DNA from: Nematostella vectensis
Taxonomy: Eukaryota > Cnidaria > Anthozoa > Actiniaria > Edwardsiidae
Direction: 5' to 3'
Length of the DNA: 64,000 nt
Assembly (NCBI RefSeq): GCF_932526225.1
Contig: NC_064040.1
Span: forward strand, 5,305,181 to 5,369,180
Shown: piece after piece, positions 1 to 11,131 of the stretch
How the letters are laid out: each line of letters opens with the position of its first letter
Position numbering within the stretch: the stretch's first letter is position 1
Translations under genes and position numbers: made by a program
Notes under the pieces: model-generated
Told to the model about the DNA's origin: nothing
Databases searched by the model: none
What the model saw: the letters and a program-made list of their open reading frames with translations, nothing else

Positions 1-12
1 TGCACGCACACT

Positions 13-125
13 CACCATGGGAACCTACCTCAACTACCGGCATGCAGCGCGCGCTTCGTTTGATGTAAGCTTAAAAAAGCGCGCGCTGCATTCTGGTAGA
101 TGAGGTAGGTTTCTATGGTTATGCG
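13..125. repeat. Foldback (hairpin) element
   Basis: The left arm (about 14-50, CCATGGGAACCTACCTC then a GCGCGCGCTT block) is repeated in inverted orientation at about 80-121 (AAGCGCGCGCTGCAT then GAGGTAGGTTTCTATGG), with a spacer of about 30 bp. Similar GCGCGCGCTG blocks recur near 11425-11530. A MITE-like mobile element is the likeliest origin. Confidence 0.6.
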
Positions 126-334
126 CGCGCACACTTATAGCTGGAATGGCCTATTCCATCCCTTCTCCTTTATCTCTCCCTCTAGATGTTTTCTACAGCT
201 GTTTCTGAGTCGTCCTCGATTCCTTTCGCCTCGAGATATAATAGCACTCTAATACACAGCTACGTTACAAAGCGCGCTCTCATTGGTTGATTAGCGGTCC
301 GTTCATTACGGCCCGATAATGACCATCTTACTAT

Positions 335-570
335 ACGTCGATACTGTGTCGTAACAATGTCGTGACCGTCGCACTATGGTCGTTTGTTCATCCATGTCGC
401 AACACGATGGGGGTCGATACTGTGTCGTAACAATGTCGTGATCGTCAAACTGTTATCGTATATTTGTCGATAATGTGTCGTGACACATGTCGATACTTTG
501 TTGTAGCCTTTGAAATGAATTGTGAATGTTTTGACTTGTTTTGACCTAACTGTGACGATAACGTGTCGTG
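335..570. repeat. Degenerate tandem repeat
   Basis: The phrase CGATACTGTGTCGTAACAAT appears twice about 76 bp apart (near 339 and 415). Shorter variants of GTGTCGTGA and TGTCGATA follow to about 570. The copies are diverged, so the array is old. Confidence 0.55.
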
Positions 571-751
571 AAAATGTCAATGTTACATTGTAGTGTAACA
601 GCTGACAGGATAAAGAAAATAAACCAAAAATATTTGTTTTTATAGTAAGGATGTACCACTCCGCGCGACATTTCGCTCGCTTTTATCTTTCCCGGTGATT
701 TTGCCCTCGTGCAATACAATCTTAACACAATCTGCTTGGAACACCTTGCAG

Positions 752-3700
752 CCCAGCAGTGGACGGCAAAGGTCTGGATCAGCCAATGGAACTTGCAGAC
801 CCTTGGGAAGTCTCCCCAACTCAGGTGACCTTTCAAGATGATCTTGGCCAGGGAGCGTTTGGGAGGGTCTACAAGGCAGAGCTACGACACCTTCCACCAG
901 CGCTGAACAAAGCCTCAATGCGAGGGTTATCGATAAAGAAGAACAAAGGAAACTCATATATTGTCGCCGTTAAAACAATCCATGGTAAGATTCTAAGATT
1001 ACTGTGTTGTATTCATGTCTGTTTTCCTTGACAGATTATTGCGGTACATCAAATTTGATCAACCGCTTGGAGGATCCAGCGTTGTCTCCCTTCCACCCTG
1101 TAGGGACTGGTCTCTACTTTGAGGGGGTACCCACAAATATCAAATAACGACTCGTCAGTACATAACATTATCACCTTACAAAAGAGGAAAAAATCCTTGA
1201 TTGACAAGTGTTCTAGGCCCTGATTGGCTCATTTACTTCATTGTTCTAAGAGCAATTACAACTGTGTATTCATAGGCATAGGTTCTTAAAGATAACAAGG
1301 TTTTGTGCTTGTAGACACTGCAGGTCCTGAGCAGGGGGAAGAGTTTCTCAAGGAGATAAGTCTGATGAAGAAGCTTGGATCGCACAAAAACATCGTGAAT
1401 TTTCTTTGCTGTTCCACCGTAAAGGAGCCATTTATGCTGGTGGTGGAGTTTCTTCCTAAAGGCGACCTTCTCGACTATCTAAGGAGAAACAGATCAAAGG
1501 TAAGATACATAGGGAAACAAGACCTGGTACTGGCTAGCACTATTCTATAGAAACTTGATTATGAGAAACAGATCAAAGGAACCAATGGTATACAAATGTT
1601 TCTTAGCTTTGGAGAAGGAAGGAAGCGAAGGTGAGGGTATGATGGTGGAATAAAACTAATAAAGATTTTAGATAATCAGGGTGTTGATTGTATTAATTAT
1701 GGTGATTTTGTTGACCGGTGGACGCGATTGGTGATGAAAATGATAATGACAAATATGGTGGTAACTATAGTGGTGGTGTAACTATTGTCATGGCGCGGTG
1801 ATCAGGGTAATGATGGTGTCTTCATCGTCATCTTTATTTTGATCATCACCGTCGTCGTCATCATGATGTATGTATTTGCCTTTATATGATCAGATAAGCG
1901 GATTTGAGGGTAGAGAGAATGCGCCGGCGTACCTAGGTGTAAGAGATGCTCTGGCCAGGGGAAGTCACAAGGTAACACAGACCATAGTCATAACGGTCAT
2001 AATAAACATCTTTGTCTGATTGTGAAAGATAAGAGAATACTTTTTTATGTTGAGATGGCGAGAATTCGATTCAATTTTCTTGGGAATCGCCTCGTGAACA
2101 ACCCTTTATTTCTCATGTTTCCCACGAAAAAGGTTAATTGTATACCTTTAACAAAATAGCTTTGTTAGGTTTATCAATAATTCCTTTTAGCTATTTGGGG
2201 GGCAATTGTTACAAGCCTTGTTTCTGTTGTAGCGCTATGTGGACCTTCACAAGCAAAATGACGAGACAGGCGAAGAGGAAGACGAGATGATCACACCGCA
2301 GGACTTGCTCTCGTTTTCGTACCAGATAGCGGCTGGAATGGTGAGCTAATTACTATCCAATCTTGCCCGACTTAGGAGCGTAGCTTGGAGCGCGCCGTCT
2401 ATTCTTATCAAACATTCGCCGGGTTGTGCACCCTTTGAAATAATTGTCATGCCTGCAAATCCCCTTTTGCCCAATGTATATAAACACAATGTATGAAAAT
2501 CGCTTTTGACAGCATTACCCTATAGGGTATTTCGGTTTTCGATTGGCAACTAACGCTTGTTTGATGACGCAGGATACATTTTAACCGTGTTTCTAGGAAT
2601 ACTTGTCCAAGAAAGGATTCGTTCACCGTGACCTTGCGGCTCGTAATGTACTCGTTGCCGATAACAAACAAGTCAAAGTCGCTGACTTCGGGCTAACACG
2701 TGACCTGTACGAGGAAGGCGCCTATCAAGGCCATAGTAACCGGAAACTCCCCATCAAATGGATGTCACCCGAGGCGATATATGACCAGATATTCACCACT
2801 GAGAGTGATGTGTAAGCTAAGAAACAATGGGAACTTGTTTGGTACTTTTATGTCTTCACTAAACTTAGTTTATTATATTTATTTTTATTAGATGGTCATA
2901 TGGAGTCGTTCTATGGGAAATTGCTACTCTTGGTGAGTGATAGTCACTTGTCTTTTTGCTCAGCTCTGCTATCCGCCTCCTCATCCATGTTCTTCCGCAG
3001 GGACGTTGCCAGGGTCATAGCCAGGGTCCCCTCCCTTCTAGCAGCTCAAAATACAGGAAATGTGTTGGACATTATCCAAAATACAGGAGAAAATGCCTTG
3101 AAAGAGCCCTTTGCCCCCCCTCCTCCTATTAAAAATCCTGTCTGTCTGTCTGTCTGTCTGTCTGTCCCCTATGGCCATCCTACCCTTCAGCCTCAGTATT
3201 CGACATAATATATATCCTCTAGGTGGTGCCCCATATCCGACCATCTCCACTCGTGACGTATTCGTCATGTTACGGAGCGGCTACCGAATGGAAAAGCCCG
3301 ACATCTGCTCTGACGAAGTGTGAGTATTAATATAGTATTAACACCTCTTGCCTCCAAAAGATGAATATACAGGGCCGTAGCAGGGGTGGGGCACTGGGGG
3401 CACGTGCCCCCAAATAGTTTTAAATAATTTTTAAATAATTATAAGGAAGTGACCAGTAGGGGCGTGGCTGTGCCCCAACATTTTCCTAATGGGGCACTGA
3501 TATAACTATTCCTATCCCATATTCTACTTATGGTTCTATTCCTCTTTTATCATCGCTTTTTTTTTTAGTAAAAGACATTGACATAAGACAAGACATCTGA
3601 ATTATAAACTGAAACTAAGCCTTATTTTACTCGCTAGCGATGGCCTTTTTCTTTAAGTATAAACAATTTAGCCAGGAAATTCTAGAAAGTTCTTTTACGA

Positions 3701-3926
3701 TCATTTGTCTTGACACAGGTACACGATCATGAAACATTGTTGGGAAGACCAGCCTAAGAAAAGACCGACATTTAGCGATCTTCGCATGAAATTTGAGTAT
3801 ATGCTTGAGGCAGACAATCCTTACCTGGATCTATCAGAAATAGACGAAACCAAAGACTATTATTTAGTGCCGTCGTTCAACAGCGCCATGGAGACCTCGG
3901 CAGACAACTTAGAACCGAAGGCGTGA
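752..3926 (+). CDS. Receptor tyrosine kinase, cytoplasmic part (partial, 8 visible exons)
   Basis: Exons: 752-984, 1315-1499, 1894-1971, 2233-2340, 2597-2811, 2892-2932, 3223-3319, 3719-3926; phases agree at every junction and give 387 residues plus stop. The product is a protein tyrosine kinase: glycine loop LGQGAFG, VAVK lysine, alpha-C EEFLKEI, catalytic HRDLAARN, DFG, and activation segment ending PIKWMSPEAI then DVWSYGVVLWE. An acidic, Glu-rich kinase insert (about DETGEEEDE) lies between the lobes as in FGFR/VEGFR/Tie-type receptors. The C-terminal tail carries Tyr residues (DYYLVPS) that could be phosphorylation sites. Extracellular and transmembrane exons are not in the window, so the N-terminus is missing and receptor status is inferred from kinase subfamily. 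The closest family (FGFR/VEGFR/Tie/Ret) cannot be decided by eye. Confidence 0.88.
1484..1579 (+). repeat. Short echo of a kinase exon 3' end
   Basis: The last 16 bases of the second visible kinase exon plus the first G of its donor (1484-1500, GAGAAACAGATCAAAGG) are repeated exactly at 1563-1579 inside the next intron. In the copy the following bases are AACC instead of TAAG, so the donor is not preserved. Confidence 0.7.
2990..3175. repeat. Dispersed repeat with TCTG microsatellite in a kinase intron
   Basis: The stretch from CAGGGTCATAGCCAGGG to a (TCTG)n run at about 3138-3168 resembles pieces at 51925-52025 and 55045-55200: each has a 'gtagccagg' opening, a G- or C-rich run and a 'caggagaaaatgc' or 'ttttctcctg' block. 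It is probably a mobile-element fragment inserted into the intron between exons six and seven. Confidence 0.5.
3365..3500. repeat. Dispersed repeat copy, 'gccgtagcaggggtggggcac' family
   Basis: It opens with ACAGGGCCGTAGCAGGGG, then GGGGCAC, GTGCCCCC and 'aaggaagtgaccagtagggg'. Related copies occur at 19805-19935 and 53458-53600, and in inverted orientation at 60088-60140. All four lie in introns. Confidence 0.6.
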
Positions 3927-4970
3927 GACAAGGAAAAGTCCTTTTATACAGCCATTTCAAAAAAGGTTGCACTCGAGAATTCATGTGTCGTAACCCGCGG
4001 TGCTTCATGGGTCGCGTATAAACGGCTGAATCCTTGTATCTGAAAGCTGTGGGAATGTCCATAAGAACATAAACAAGATTTCTATAGCTTTTAAAACCTG
4101 TATTTGTTCTTTATTTGCGCTTATTTTCTTATTTACTTGATTCCCATGAACACTTCGGGTTACGATGCACAGATTTTCGGAGTGCGCCACGCAGAACTCG
4201 TGACGAGTGAAGTATGCACAGGGGTATGTACAGACGAGGTCTTAAGGCATGGCTAAAGATTAAAAAAATGTTTGTCAACCATTGAAATAAAACTCTGGCG
4301 CGAGCATGTTTTTGCAGGTCGCTAAACACAAAAGCGCTCGCACTTTTTTCGTTATGATTACGCCAGAAATCAAAGTGGCGCCATGGGAATTTCGAGCTGT
4401 TATTGGATTAAAAGCACGAAGCGCGATGGCGCAATGTTTTGTGTGATGAGTGGCTAAACGATAAAACATGAACGTTCAACGTAAATGTTTCATGAAAATC
4501 TTTTGTTCTCGTTCAAACATCTGCACGTGTTGTGGAAGCCAATTTAGTGCCATGTTTTGTGGGTGAACATTTGCGTCAAACGCAATGTTTGACAAATATG
4601 TTTGAATGCTTAGCCAGGCTTTTAGGGAATGTTAATTGCTTATGTAAGCACCATGCACTTAGAACTCAATACTTTAAGATTTTCATGACGGTTAAAAAAA
4701 GTGAAATATACAGTTTTACATAGCGCTTTTACAGTAAAAACAATGTTCTAAGAGCTTTACATTAAGGCCACGAATTCCATCCTGGAATCGAGGATCTGAT
4801 CTGCTTATACATTTAATGATGATGCTGTAAATATAATGATACCAAATTTAAAAAAATATAGGACTATAGTGTGTACCCTTGACACATTCATGTAAAGCAC
4901 AAAATTTACGAAGTTTTCATCCTATCAATGTTTAATCGCGTAACCCATTTGTAGGTAGCGCCCCCCCCCC
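3927..4970. other. 3' UTR and downstream spacer of the kinase gene
   Basis: No coding exon is seen. The part at 3954-4080 (AAGGTTGCACTC, ATGTGTCG, CTTCATGGGT, GAATCCTTGTATCTGAAAGC, GGGAATGT) is a copy of a dispersed repeat. A partner lies at 24855-25050, where one half is direct and the other inverted. Confidence 0.4.
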
Positions 4971-4971
4971 C

Positions 4972-5750
4972 ATTCAATTCAATTCAATTATTTTATTTGG
5001 CACCTTTTCATCTTTGATTCACGGGCGTTGCTCCAAATACATTAATATAATATTGACAAAAAAATTATAATTGGTTTTCAATTATATTCCTATTTACAAT
5101 AAATTCTCTATAATCGTACTTTGTAGCGATGTCATTATATAGTTCTCATTACAAAGCACTTTCCCTTATGCTTCCCAAACAAATTGGGCTATTTCTTTTT
5201 TTGGTTGCACTCTCCTGTTTCAAACTAATCACCTTCAAAAATGCTATGACAGGAGGCATTGCTTTTAGATTCTGTTTTGTTGCAGATTGAAAAACCCTAT
5301 ACATTTGTTCCCTCAATTCACTATATGCCGGACATTTTATCATAAAGTGTTCCTCTTCCTCATATTGGACCAAGCATATTGGGCACATTCTTTGTTCAGG
5401 GGGAGTGTACGATTTTGTGTGACGTCCTGTTTCGATAGCTAGTTTGTGGCTTAGTCTAAGCTTTGTTAGCGCAATTCTGTGATTAACATTTATAACTTGG
5501 GAGAGATAATCTTCGTAATTGTGAACGCTCTTAAATTCCCTAAATGTTCTCAATTTGTTTTTATGTCGAGGGTCTTTCCTTTAATCGTTATAAATTTTAT
5601 TGAGCCAGGTTTTTTGTTCTATCTGTCAGTTTCTGTCTTATGATATTTATTGGTATTTCTGCGTCGAGCGGGTTGGACCATATTTCTCCTAAGCCGGCGT
5701 GATTTAAGAAATGCTTAATTTTGTTTGTCCATTTAACCCTATTCAGACTG
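4972..5750 (-). pseudogene. CR1/RTE-like LINE fragment (reverse transcriptase C-terminal end)
   Basis: On the minus strand an open frame at 5149-5553 encodes the conserved tail of a non-LTR retrotransposon protein: a KLRLSHKLAIETGRH block followed by a Cys-Cys-His-Cys cluster (CPICLVQYEEEEHF, then IKCP). Upstream in the other frames (about 5590-5745) the matching segment WTNKIKHFLNHAGLGEIWSN is still readable, so the copy is broken by frameshifts and stops. The 3' end is marked by ATTCAATTCAATTCAATT at about 4972-4990, a short-repeat tail typical of such elements. It is a 5'-truncated dead copy. Confidence 0.8.
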
Positions 5751-5830
5751 GGCTTTTTTTAGTTGTCTGTGACTTGGGGGGGGGGGGGGGGGGGCTAAAA
5801 GGGCCCCGTTCGTATTTCATGAACCGCTTA

Positions 5831-8045
5831 TAGTCGAGTCGCTTACAGCACAAAAAGAGCTCATTCTATACACAGCGGACAAAAGCACCAAACTTGGTAT
5901 AAATATAGCCTAGGGGATGGTAATCAAAACTGAGACCGGTGCCCACCGGTACCATTTATATCATTTAAGCTCTATTCTATCAAATTCCGTGCCAAAAAAA
6001 AAAAGCTACATTTGAAGAAGAAGGAACCCAGGCCCCACGCGGCTTTTTTTACATCCCTCTTGTTAACATGCAAATAAGACTGATATTCGTTCATCAAATA
6101 AGCACAAATAGGTGGTGCACATGAATTTTCCTAGAAATGTTCTTTCAATGAGTTCTATAAGTATTATATTAAGGGCTACAGAGCTTAACCAGCGCGGCTG
6201 TATTTGATAGGCCCGTCAGCAGGAGAAAATCCGCTACCGATGAGGAAGATTTTTCATAGCCTGTTGTGCGTTGATAAGATGTGCCATGACAACTCGAATC
6301 ATTTGTTTATCTTTTTGTTACGGCCTTTTGTTATTTTTAAAATCAAATTATCACAATTGTTTCCGAGGCGAGAGCCTCGCTCTACCCTTCGCTAGTTATG
6401 AGCCAAAGCGGGGGCGCCGGCAGACGCCCTTGACTTCCAACCACTCGGTCGTATGAAGCCGAAAACCCTAGCTAATAGCGTTCCATGATTAACATTTTCA
6501 TTTTGTAAAATAGAAAATGAATCTGATCGTTAGAATAGTAGAATAATTCTGGCTTACGTAGGTTTGGGGCTACGTGTCCTCTCCTAAGGTTGACGTTAGT
6601 ACCGTCAGCACTAGGATTTTTGTATACTTGTTTATAGCACCGTCGTTTTTTCGGCACCTTGAAGAAAACGTCCCTGAGAAAGGAAATATCCTCTGTTTGG
6701 AGGAAGAAATCCCCGCGGACCCTGCGCACAAGCTAGCGTACGCGCATCATTCTGAAAAGGTTCTTTCAGTTTCTTTCAGAATAACTTTTCCCCTTTATTG
6801 CAATAACGATCCGCCGATCACTGATCCGCGCCTTAGGAAAGGCCTCTAAAACTTTGTCCTTTAGTAGAAAACGGTTAAAGGATTTCTCATTCCCAAAATC
6901 TCCCAAGCGTGTCTCATGTGCGTTGTGGAGCTCGGATATCAGAAAAAAGGTACGTACCATTTCCAACAGCCTCCATTTATATATTCTGTTAATATATTAT
7001 ATTCTATAAGCCTGACAAAAGCTCTATTCTTTTTTATCATCTCCTCTCGCTTCCTGGAGACCTTTCCTTTTCTTTTGATCCACAGACATCCATAGACATC
7101 TTTAAGATAATAACATAGTCCCTTATTCCTGCGGTGATTCGTTGGAGGTTGGTTGCTAAAAAGCATGCGATGCGTTGAACCTCATCACTATAATGCACAC
7201 GTAGGGAGCAATAAGCACTGTTTTTTCGTTAGTGCCTCTGCTAGTCAGCTTTTTTCGTTCTTAATTGCTTTTGAGCATTCCTGTGCCATTTTGCGCTATT
7301 TGCGCGACAAAGAGTTTCTACAGATGTTTCTTCTGCAGACAATCCAAATCCTCTAATATTCTCAAGAAAAGCATCACAATCTAATAACTTTGATTGAGGA
7401 GGCATATCTAAAGTATCTCGTTGGTCTTTAGTGTCTAGTTGACAGACACTTACAAACCACCCTTATTAAATCCATCTCTATTTCTTTATTTAGCCAACGT
7501 CAAAATACCCGATAACTGCGATTAATCGCAGATTTATAATAAATTAATTTAAAATCAAGACAAAAGTTCATATTTAGTAGGTTATACACATTGTAAGTCC
7601 TTGATACATTAAGAATGAGCTTTTTATTTACCTAAAATACGCGATTTTATGAGGTACGTATACTGAGTATACTGTGCCAATATAGGCCGCCATCTTGGAT
7701 AACCGTGAGGGGGATTGGGTCTAGCTTTAAAAACTTTTTCTCGTAAATAAAGCGTTTTAATGCGGCCGACGACAGTTTTATCTTGAAATATTAACAAATA
7801 GCGTTATATTTTTCCTACCAAAAAAACAATCAGATATTTCGCCTTAGTTTTGGAAATACAAGGTCACCACAGGGAGCCCGCGATTGACGCTTTTTTCTAA
7901 TTTTTATTCGGTTATTACACAAAATCCTTAAGTGACACCGGTAGGCACCGGTCTCAATTTTATTAGCATCCTTTTGGCTATCTTTATGCCAAGTTTGGTG
8001 CTTTTGTCCACTATGTATAGATTGAAACACTAAGCGACCGGACTA
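5831..8045. mobile_element. Possible non-autonomous DNA transposon with inverted ends
   Basis: The left end (from TAGTCGAGTCGCTTA at 5831, through CAAAAGCACCAAACTTGG and GAGACCGGTGCC to about 5965) matches the reverse complement of the right end (7930-8045). The arms are about 115-135 bp and diverged. TTA lies just outside both ends, compatible with a 3-bp target duplication, but this is weak. No transposase is seen in the 2.2-kb body. Confidence 0.5.
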
Positions 8046-8932
8046 TTAGGCTATGACCATCAAACTTACAGAAAATGATCGCCAGCATGAAAAGAATCGT
8101 CACGTGCTATGTTGGGTGTGGTCGAATCAATTATGACCTCACAATGACGTAATAAATACGATGTCTAGCTATGCTTTCAAATATTGCCTAAATTACAAGA
8201 TATCGGGTTGAAATCATTTTGCATCATTTAGGTATATCAAAATCTACATTTTAACGGCTTTACAATGCAAAAGGGCATAAAAACGTTTATAATACTTTTT
8301 TGTAAGAATTTCCGCCATCTTTGATTCTTATGATTTTGGCAAAAAATCTAAAATTATTACAGACAAAAGTATTTGCATTCATGTAGTACTGCTTATAGCA
8401 ATATTAAATGCATAATATTAGCTTTTAAAGTGTAATTTAGTAAATCTAGTAACAACAGCTTTGAAAGAATAAAATTTACCCACACCTCCCCCCAAATATC
8501 CAAAGTAAAAAAAAATTTTGGTGTGAAACTTGTCACCTAAACAAACTTATAAAGTCAGAAGAGGCATTTAAATCTGAGAAACAGGACCAAAATATGAAAA
8601 ATTCACTACTTTCTAGTTTTTGGGAAACCTATTTGTGAAAAAACGGTTGCCAGGGTAACATGGAGCGTCTCCTTGACATGTCAATGACATCAAAACGTCC
8701 GCAGATAGATTTTAGGAAAAGTCACAAAGTTATAGCCTCTTAGCTGCTATGGCTTTCCCTGCTAGCAGAGGCCTCTTTTCTCTGTATTTCGCTGGGCTGG
8801 AGTTCGCGAAAAAAAGATACCTCTACCATGGGTCGCAAGTTCGTTTGATCAAACCGCCGTCTACGATCGTGGACGGGAGATCCAGAGCGCATGCTCCGTT
8901 CATTAATTACTGGCCAGACTTGCGCTGAATCA
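8046..8932. other. Spacer without recognisable gene
   Basis: AT-rich sequence with no exon-like open frame or splice-site pair that I can support. Confidence 0.4.
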
Positions 8933-9012
8933 TACCCTGGTTCCAGAGCCTCGTGCGTCTCTCTATTTAGTGGCCAGCGAGCTCGCTGGCCACTGGCTCT
9001 GGGACCAGGGTA
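8933..9012. mobile_element. 80-bp foldback MITE with 9-bp target-site duplication
   Basis: The ends TACCCTGGTTCCAGAGCC and GGCTCTGGGACCAGGGTA are inverted repeats with one mismatch, and the centre AGTGGCCAGCGAGCTCGCTGGCCACT region is itself a perfect palindrome. Identical GCTGAATCA flanks both sides (8924-8932 and 9013-9021), a clean 9-bp target duplication. A half copy of the same family lies at about 36986-37048 in a PPP1R37 intron. Confidence 0.8.
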
Positions 9013-9590
9013 GCTGAATCACCGTATGGTAGCTAAAGCTTTACGGCTAGGTTGGAGATTTCGGCCCCAACACCGCTATCTAGCGAACTGTGTAACACAC
9101 AGGTACCGAGGCACAAGCGCATTAACGGGAGGCAGGGAGGCAATAACCAGGTTCCTAGCCCTTAAGACCGAAGTCTTATACGGTTACGCCACGCACAGCT
9201 CGCTGTGACGTAGCGTGAAAAAATATGAGGTGTACCCAGGCGCTGTTGGTCCCTTGGGGAGTTGATCAGTCACAATGGTAGTGATATCGTAATGCACGTG
9301 CACATCTTTCAAGACATAACATCAATAAAGAATAAAACGCGTCGTTTTAGGCTAATATTTTGGTTACATCTCAAAAGATAACGCTTCATCAACTCATCAA
9401 AAGTTTGCTCATAAACTCGTTTACCGTGGAACTTCGACATGATATGACAAGGGAAATTATATCGCTATGTCAAAATATCGTTGTATCAAAGCACGCGATA
9501 TAGCAATATTTTGGGAAATTGACAAAACATGAATCAATCAAAAACATTTATATCCAATTATAGAGTTGCAGTTTAAACATCATATATATC
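9013..9590. other. Spacer without recognisable gene
   Basis: A 60-codon open frame at 9026-9208 has no domain, no splice context and no coding-like pattern. Nothing else is recognisable. Confidence 0.35.
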
Positions 9591-9599
9591 TATCACACG

Positions 9600-10012
9600 T
9601 GAGGGGCCGAATTCCCGCTTACCTGTGTGGTTAAACAGGCGGCATCTCGGCAGCATCCTTGACATCGGAGAAGCTGGATCCAGTGGATTCGGATACTTTT
9701 GAAAACGCCGTCGAAAATGAATCCGTACACTATGGTCTGTAGAGTGGACGGTTGAATCCGTATCAAAATGAAAACGATGGCGTCATATCGCAGGCGCTTC
9801 TGCTGCTTTGAGCACGTGCATATCATAAAAATGACGCTACCCCCGTACCTTTCAGCGTTTTTAAACGTTTGAATCCGTGTTAATGTGGACGGCTGGTTCC
9901 AGGCGAACAGGCTGCGAAACGCGATCGTGTGGACGCGAATCAAATGGTGCGTTTTCGGCGAAACAAATCCGAATACTTTTGATTCCGTGTTAGTGTGGAC
10001 GACTCCTAAGGC
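9600..10012. repeat. DNA-transposon-like repeat with recurring 'gtgtggacg' motif
   Basis: Variants of 'gaatccgt-gtta-gtgtggacg' occur at about 9735-9760, 9880-9895, 9928-9945 and 9980-10000, mixed with 'gaaaacg' blocks. The right end is GTGTGGACGACTCCTAAGG. This pattern resembles common non-autonomous DNA transposons of marine invertebrates. No transposase frame is present. Confidence 0.4.
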
Positions 10013-10079
10013 TTAGCAAACTAGTGGTAAATTAAGGGAATATAGACTATTATTTGATCTAAAGCTTTATATGTTTTAA

Positions 10080-10320
10080 ATTAAGGTGTAACCTATTGCT
10101 CTAGGAATAAAATGTACGTACGTAGTACCTGTCATTTCAATGCCAGTTAAAAAAAAATATTTCCATTCTATTCACAGTTATCTGTTGATAAAGCATATAT
10201 CTTTTGAAAAAAGGTGTCACCTATTCCTCTAGAAAAAAAATGTATATACGTAGTACCTGTCATTTCAATGGCAGTTTAAAACATATTTCTATTTCATTCA
10301 CAGTTATCTTTGGATTTTTT
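10080..10320. repeat. Tandem duplication, about 130-bp unit, two copies
   Basis: GGTGTAACCTATTGCTCTAG ... CGTAGTACCTGTCATTTCAATG ... TTCACAGTTATCT at about 10084-10175 is repeated at about 10214-10310 with scattered substitutions. Confidence 0.7.
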
Positions 10321-10399
10321 TTTAGATATACCAAGTTATCATTTGAAGATAAGGCTGTCTATAATTTAGCTGAGACCATGTCCCTTACACTTCAAGATG

Positions 10400-10665
10400 G
10401 TGCAAGACGGTGGCCAGTCAAGCCGTAACAGTATTTCACAAGACAAGAGCGAATGACATCGCCGGGTTATTTTAAGAATGCGTTCCTACCGTCCCATCCC
10501 CCTTGCTAGGACTAATACCGCACAACCACCCTTTTCAACCTCCCCCTCCCCTCCCCCAAATACACAGACCGCTGACCAGTCAAACCGTAACAATATTCCA
10601 CCAGAAGAGAGCGGATGACATCGCCGAGTTATTAAAAATGCATGTCACCCGTGCCTTCTCTCCTT
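10400..10665. repeat. Diverged tandem duplication, about 165-bp unit
   Basis: The block CCAGTCAAGCCGTAACAGTATT ... GCGAATGACATCGCCGGGTTATT (10412-10475) recurs at about 10574-10640 as CCAGTCAAACCGTAACAATATT ... GCGGATGACATCGCCGAGTTATT. Confidence 0.6.
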
Positions 10666-11131
10666 AGTGACACTGAAACCAACAAAAATACATATAATCG
10701 GAAGGATTTCCAAGGTGTTTTACCTGGTTTTACTCAAGAGCTTGGATTACGTACATTTTAAGTAGCGTGAGTTTGTCAAAGACGGATATGTGACCAGATA
10801 TTTTGTAACACGGGTGGCCGTGTTTATTTAGTCTATTCTTGATGGATATGCTTTTTTCTTACTTGGTGTTAGTGTCTTTGAATATGTACTTATCTTTGAT
10901 CGTTTTTGTTTGAGGCGACCCGTACCGAAAGTTTATTTTGAATTAATATGCGGAGAAATACCGAGATAGGCTGGGCTTAATTTTAAGGCTCCATATCGCA
11001 GAAACTAACAGATATCTTACAGGAAGTTTTGAAACATCGAACCTGAGCCGCTTTTTTTTCTCAATAGATGGATCCATGATCGCCAGTTCTTTTGATGGCC
11101 ATCTCTCGTTCGAAGGTCACGTGGTTAATCG

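Larger units (their letters stand above)
1..751. other. Non-coding stretch upstream of the first visible kinase exon
   Basis: No coding exon is recognisable here. It holds a foldback element at about 13-125 and a degenerate tandem repeat at about 335-570, listed separately. The first kinase exon has its 3' splice site AG at 750-751, so this stretch is probably intron. No hydrophobic segment that could be the receptor's transmembrane helix was found. Confidence 0.5.

Noticed and set aside
5778-5803. Long G run (and C runs at 15626, 41016, 54725) as quadruplex or telomeric signals
   Set aside because: Plain homopolymers without GGG-spacer periodicity; likely low complexity with uncertain length.
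10318-10428. Possible terminal exon (acceptor TTTTTTTTTAG, 33 codons then stop)
   Set aside because: No upstream partner exon or family match; lies at the border of a tandem duplication.
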